A stretch of 59,132 nucleotides of DNA from Curtobacterium sp. MMLR14_010 (GTDB taxonomy: Bacteria > Actinomycetota > Actinomycetes > Actinomycetales > Microbacteriaceae), in assembly GCF_001865015.1 (NCBI RefSeq), contig NZ_MJGV01000046.1:286492-345623 (forward strand), written 5' to 3'. This document shows, in pieces, positions 56,856 to 59,132 of this stretch; position 1 is the stretch's first letter; each line of letters opens with the position of its first letter. The notes beneath the pieces were generated by a model. That model made no database searches. It saw only the letters and a list, made by a program, of their open reading frames with translations, and was not told the origin of the DNA. The position numbers were made by a program, and so were the translations under genes.

Positions 56856-58337
56856 TCACGCCAGTGTCGGCGCGGGGACGACGACGGGGAGCGTCAGGAC
56901 GAAGGTGGTGTCCTCGCCGGGCGCGCACACCAGGTCGCCGCCGTGGGCACGGGCGATGCCACGGGCGATCGGCAGCCCGAGGCCCGCGCCTCCGCTCCGG
57001 TCGTCCCGCGCGGCGTCGAGCCGCACGAGGCGGTCGAACACGCGCTCCCGGTCGGCCTCCGGGATCCCCGGCCCGTCGTCGGTCACGCGCACGACGCCGT
57101 GCCCGTCCTCGACTGCGACGGCCACGGTGACGACGCCGCTCCCGCCCGTGGCCCGCGCCGCGTTCTCGAGCAGGTTGCCGAGCACCTGCCCGAGCCGGTC
57201 GTCGTCGCCGGAGACGCCGACGGCACCCGAGGGCTCCACGACCTCGACCCGGAGCTCGGGGGCACGGAGTCGGGCACGTGACGCCTCGGCACGGGTGACG
57301 GCACCGAGGTCGACGGGCGCCAGGTCGAGCTCGAGCCCGCGGTCGACCCGTGCCATGAGCAGCATGTCGTCGACGAGCCGACCGGCACGCCCTGCCTGGC
57401 GGACCACGTGCACGGCGAGGTCCTCGCGCTCCGCGGGGCCGAGCGGCGTCCGCACGAGGGTGTCCGCCGCGGCGCGGATGCCCGCGACCGGGGTGCGGAG
57501 TTCGTGCGCGGCGTCGGAGAGGAACGCGCGCATCCGGGCCTCGGCGGCGAGGGCCTGGTGCTCAGCACCCTCGACCGCGTCGAGCATCTCGTCGAAGGCC
57601 ACCGCCACGCGGCCGATCTCGGTGTCGCGACGAGCGGGACGGAGGCGTCGCCCGCGGTCGCCGTGCGCGATCGACCGCGCCGCGTTCGTCATCGTGTCGA
57701 GCGGCCGCATCGTGCGTCGCACGACGAGCACCAACCCGACGGCAGCGACGAGCAGGAACACGGCGGAGGCGCCGAGCATCACCCACCGGAGTTCCCCGAG
57801 GACCTCGTCGACCGACCCGGTCCCCGCGGTCAGCCGGATCGTCGAACCGTCGCTGAGGCGGGAGACGAGCGTCACGAGGCGCCCCTCCTCCCGCACCGAG
57901 GAGGAGGTGATGCTGACCTGCCCACCCGCGACGTCGGCGGACCCGGGCGCCCCGTCAGCGGTGGCCGACCCGCGGGCTGGTGTCGAGCCTCCCGGCCGAG
58001 CCGGACCGGACAGTCCCGGCGGCTCAGGAGGGCCCTGCCGGAGCTGCTCCGGGGTGGGGCCGGCCTCGACGGAACCGCCGTCGCTCGTGGTGATCGTGAC
58101 GGCGAGGCCCTGCATCGACAGCCGGTCGGCCAGGTCGTCCGCGTCCACCGTGCCCACGAGCGCCGCGGCGGCGGAGGCCCGGTCGCGCAGGCGGTCCTCG
58201 ATCTGGGTGCGGAGGCGGTCGCCGAGCGTTGCCTCCACCGCGACGGACAGCAGCCCGAGGAGCACCGCGAGCAGCACCAGGACGGCGACCACCGTCCGGG
58301 CGCGCAGCGACCCCGTGCGGAGCGGCGCGGCGCTCAC
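56856..58337 (-). CDS. Two-component sensor histidine kinase
   Basis: 493 aa. TM1 about 14-36, an extracellular domain of about 145 residues with a Pro/Gly-rich stretch (about 93-135), TM2 about 186-207, HAMP, then HisKA with H278 in LSDAAHELRTP and HATPase motifs LGNLLENAARA, DDGPGIP and GGAGLGLPIA. GTG overlaps the response regulator's stop (GTGA), so the pair is co-translated. The signal is unknown; the sensor domain has no cysteine or clear ligand motif. The GH43 gene follows 181 nt downstream. Confidence 0.94.
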   Translation of the reverse strand: MSAAPLRTGSLRARTVVAVLVLLAVLLGLLSVAVEATLGDRLRTQIEDRLRDRASAAAALVGTVDADDLADRLSMQGLAVTITTSDGGSVEAGPTPEQLRQGPPEPPGLSGPARPGGSTPARGSATADGAPGSADVAGGQVSITSSSVREEGRLVTLVSRLSDGSTIRLTAGTGSVDEVLGELRWVMLGASAVFLLVAAVGLVLVVRRTMRPLDTMTNAARSIAHGDRGRRLRPARRDTEIGRVAVAFDEMLDAVEGAEHQALAAEARMRAFLSDAAHELRTPVAGIRAAADTLVRTPLGPAEREDLAVHVVRQAGRAGRLVDDMLLMARVDRGLELDLAPVDLGAVTRAEASRARLRAPELRVEVVEPSGAVGVSGDDDRLGQVLGNLLENAARATGGSGVVTVAVAVEDGHGVVRVTDDGPGIPEADRERVFDRLVRLDAARDDRSGGAGLGLPIARGIARAHGGDLVCAPGEDTTFVLTLPVVVPAPTLA

Positions 58338-59011
58338 GCGGCGACCGCGCTCATGCGGTAGCCGAGCCCACGGACCGTGTGGACGAGCCGCGGGCCGTGC
58401 GCCTCCATCTTCCGGCGGAGGGCGCTGAGGTGCACCTCGACGAGGTTCGGGTCGACGCTGTCGTACCCCCACACCTGCGTCAGGATCTGGGTCTTGGAGA
58501 GCGTGCGCCCGCGGCTCTCGGCCAGGAACGCGAGCAGCCGGAACTCCGTCGCGGTCAGGTCGAGCGTGACCCCGGCGCGCCGGACCACGGCGGCGTCCGG
58601 GTCGAGCACGAGGTCCCCGACCTCGACCACCGACGGGATCCGCCCGCGGCGCCGGAGCACCGCCGTGACCCGCGCGACGAGCTCGGCCATCGCGAACGGC
58701 TTCACCACGTAGTCGTCGGCGCCCTCGGCGAAGCCGCGCAGGCGGTCGTCGACCTCGTCCCGTGCGGTGAGCATCACGATCGCGGCGTCGGACGTGGTGC
58801 GTACACGGCCGGCGAGCTGGATGCCGCTCGCTCCTGGCAGCATCCAGTCGAGGACCACCAGGTCGGGAACGAACCGGACCAGGTCGCGCTGCAGGGTGTC
58901 GCCGTCCGGGGCGTCGAGGACCACGAGCCCCTCGGCACGGAGGGACCGGGCCACGGACAGGCGGATGGTCTCGTCGTCGTCGATGAGCAGGACGCGGGCA
59001 GGGGTGGGCAC
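58334..59011 (-). CDS. OmpR/PhoB-family response regulator
   Basis: 225 aa. Receiver domain with DDD (residues 11-13), phospho-acceptor D55 in VVLDWMLPG, and K105 in VVKPF; C-terminal winged helix with LTATEFRLLAFLAESRGRTLSK and VRGLGYRM. I choose the GTG at 59009-59011, which lies 7 nt from TACGGT (leaderless); a GTG at 59018-59020 would overlap that box and add three residues. Direct repeats just upstream (59074-59090) may be its own binding sites. Controls unknown genes with the adjacent kinase. Confidence 0.94.
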   Translation of the reverse strand: MPTPARVLLIDDDETIRLSVARSLRAEGLVVLDAPDGDTLQRDLVRFVPDLVVLDWMLPGASGIQLAGRVRTTSDAAIVMLTARDEVDDRLRGFAEGADDYVVKPFAMAELVARVTAVLRRRGRIPSVVEVGDLVLDPDAAVVRRAGVTLDLTATEFRLLAFLAESRGRTLSKTQILTQVWGYDSVDPNLVEVHLSALRRKMEAHGPRLVHTVRGLGYRMSAVAA

Positions 59012-59018
59012 GGCGGAC

Positions 59019-59024
59019 ACCGTA
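59019..59024 (-). promoter_or_regulatory. -10 box of the two-component operon
   Basis: Minus-strand TACGGT ends 7 nt before the GTG at 59011, matching the leaderless pattern seen for other genes here. Confidence 0.4.
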
Positions 59025-59073
59025 CGTCGGCGTTGCAGTCACGGAGCATGGAGCCAGCTGGGCAGCACCTGGG

Positions 59074-59090
59074 CTTCAGTCCTGCTTCAG
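59074..59090. promoter_or_regulatory. Direct repeat CTTCAG-N5-CTTCAG upstream of the response regulator
   Basis: Two 6-mers 11 nt apart (one helical turn), the arrangement bound by OmpR/PhoB-type dimers. Lies about 55 nt before the -10 box, so autoregulation is plausible. A third, degenerate copy may follow near 59097. Confidence 0.4.
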
Positions 59091-59132
59091 ATTCGACTTC
59101 GAGCGTGGTCGTCACCGGCAGGACCGCCGGAC

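Overview
The window is very GC-rich (about 70%) DNA, with GTG starts common and G/C at most third codon positions. Gene content and order (rel, secF-secD-yajC, ruvBAC, yebC, pdxTS, thrS) point to an actinobacterium of the Microbacteriaceae. A plant-associated Curtobacterium-like organism fits best, because of a secreted GH6 cellulase, a GH43 arabinanase-like protein and the general protein style. The genus is my inference; no search was run.

Layout. 1-880: a repeat-bearing intergenic stretch and a short AbiEi-like protein gene. 881-15275 (mostly minus strand): the housekeeping block rel, rhodanese, secF, secD, yajC, ruvB, ruvA, ruvC, yebC, pdxT, pdxS, HIT, thrS, apt. It is interrupted between yebC and pdxT by a striking palindromic repeat array (10159-10465). 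15435-17507: secreted GH6 cellulase, then about 1 kb with two small genes, a 34-bp tandem repeat and strong hairpins. 17508-20676: a ClpC-type ATPase behind a HAIR (HspR) operator, and a YbaK deacylase. 20743-24595: small membrane protein plus YidC paralogue, two small or unknown genes, an MFS efflux protein. 24792-28996: LPXTG-like surface protein, Nudix hydrolase, SGNH esterase, PRC-barrel protein.

29045-42338 is the most interesting part: a heptose glycoconjugate cluster in a Gram-positive. It encodes GmhA-like isomerase, GmhB-like phosphatase, two HldE-like kinase/nucleotidyltransferase fusions, three GT9 (heptosyltransferase family) enzymes, two GT4 and one GT2 glycosyltransferases, an SDR and an aldehyde dehydrogenase. 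Together these could make ADP-heptose and place it on a glycan, although this lineage has no LPS.

42355-50961: a stand-alone SIP-domain gene, then a six-gene operon read leftward (solute-binding lipoprotein, two permeases, double ATPase, CocE/NonD hydrolase, TetR regulator). A perfect palindrome overlaps its promoter and may be the TetR operator. 50962-52648: a three-gene molybdopterin oxidoreductase / flavin reductase / zinc-ribbon operon. 52746-52817: tRNA-Gly(GCC). 52916-59020: a small acidic protein, a two-TM membrane protein, a Nei/Fpg-type glycosylase, a GH43-family secreted protein and a two-component system. Many genes overlap by ATGA or GTGA, and several lone genes look leaderless (a TANNNT-like box 6-7 nt before the start codon).
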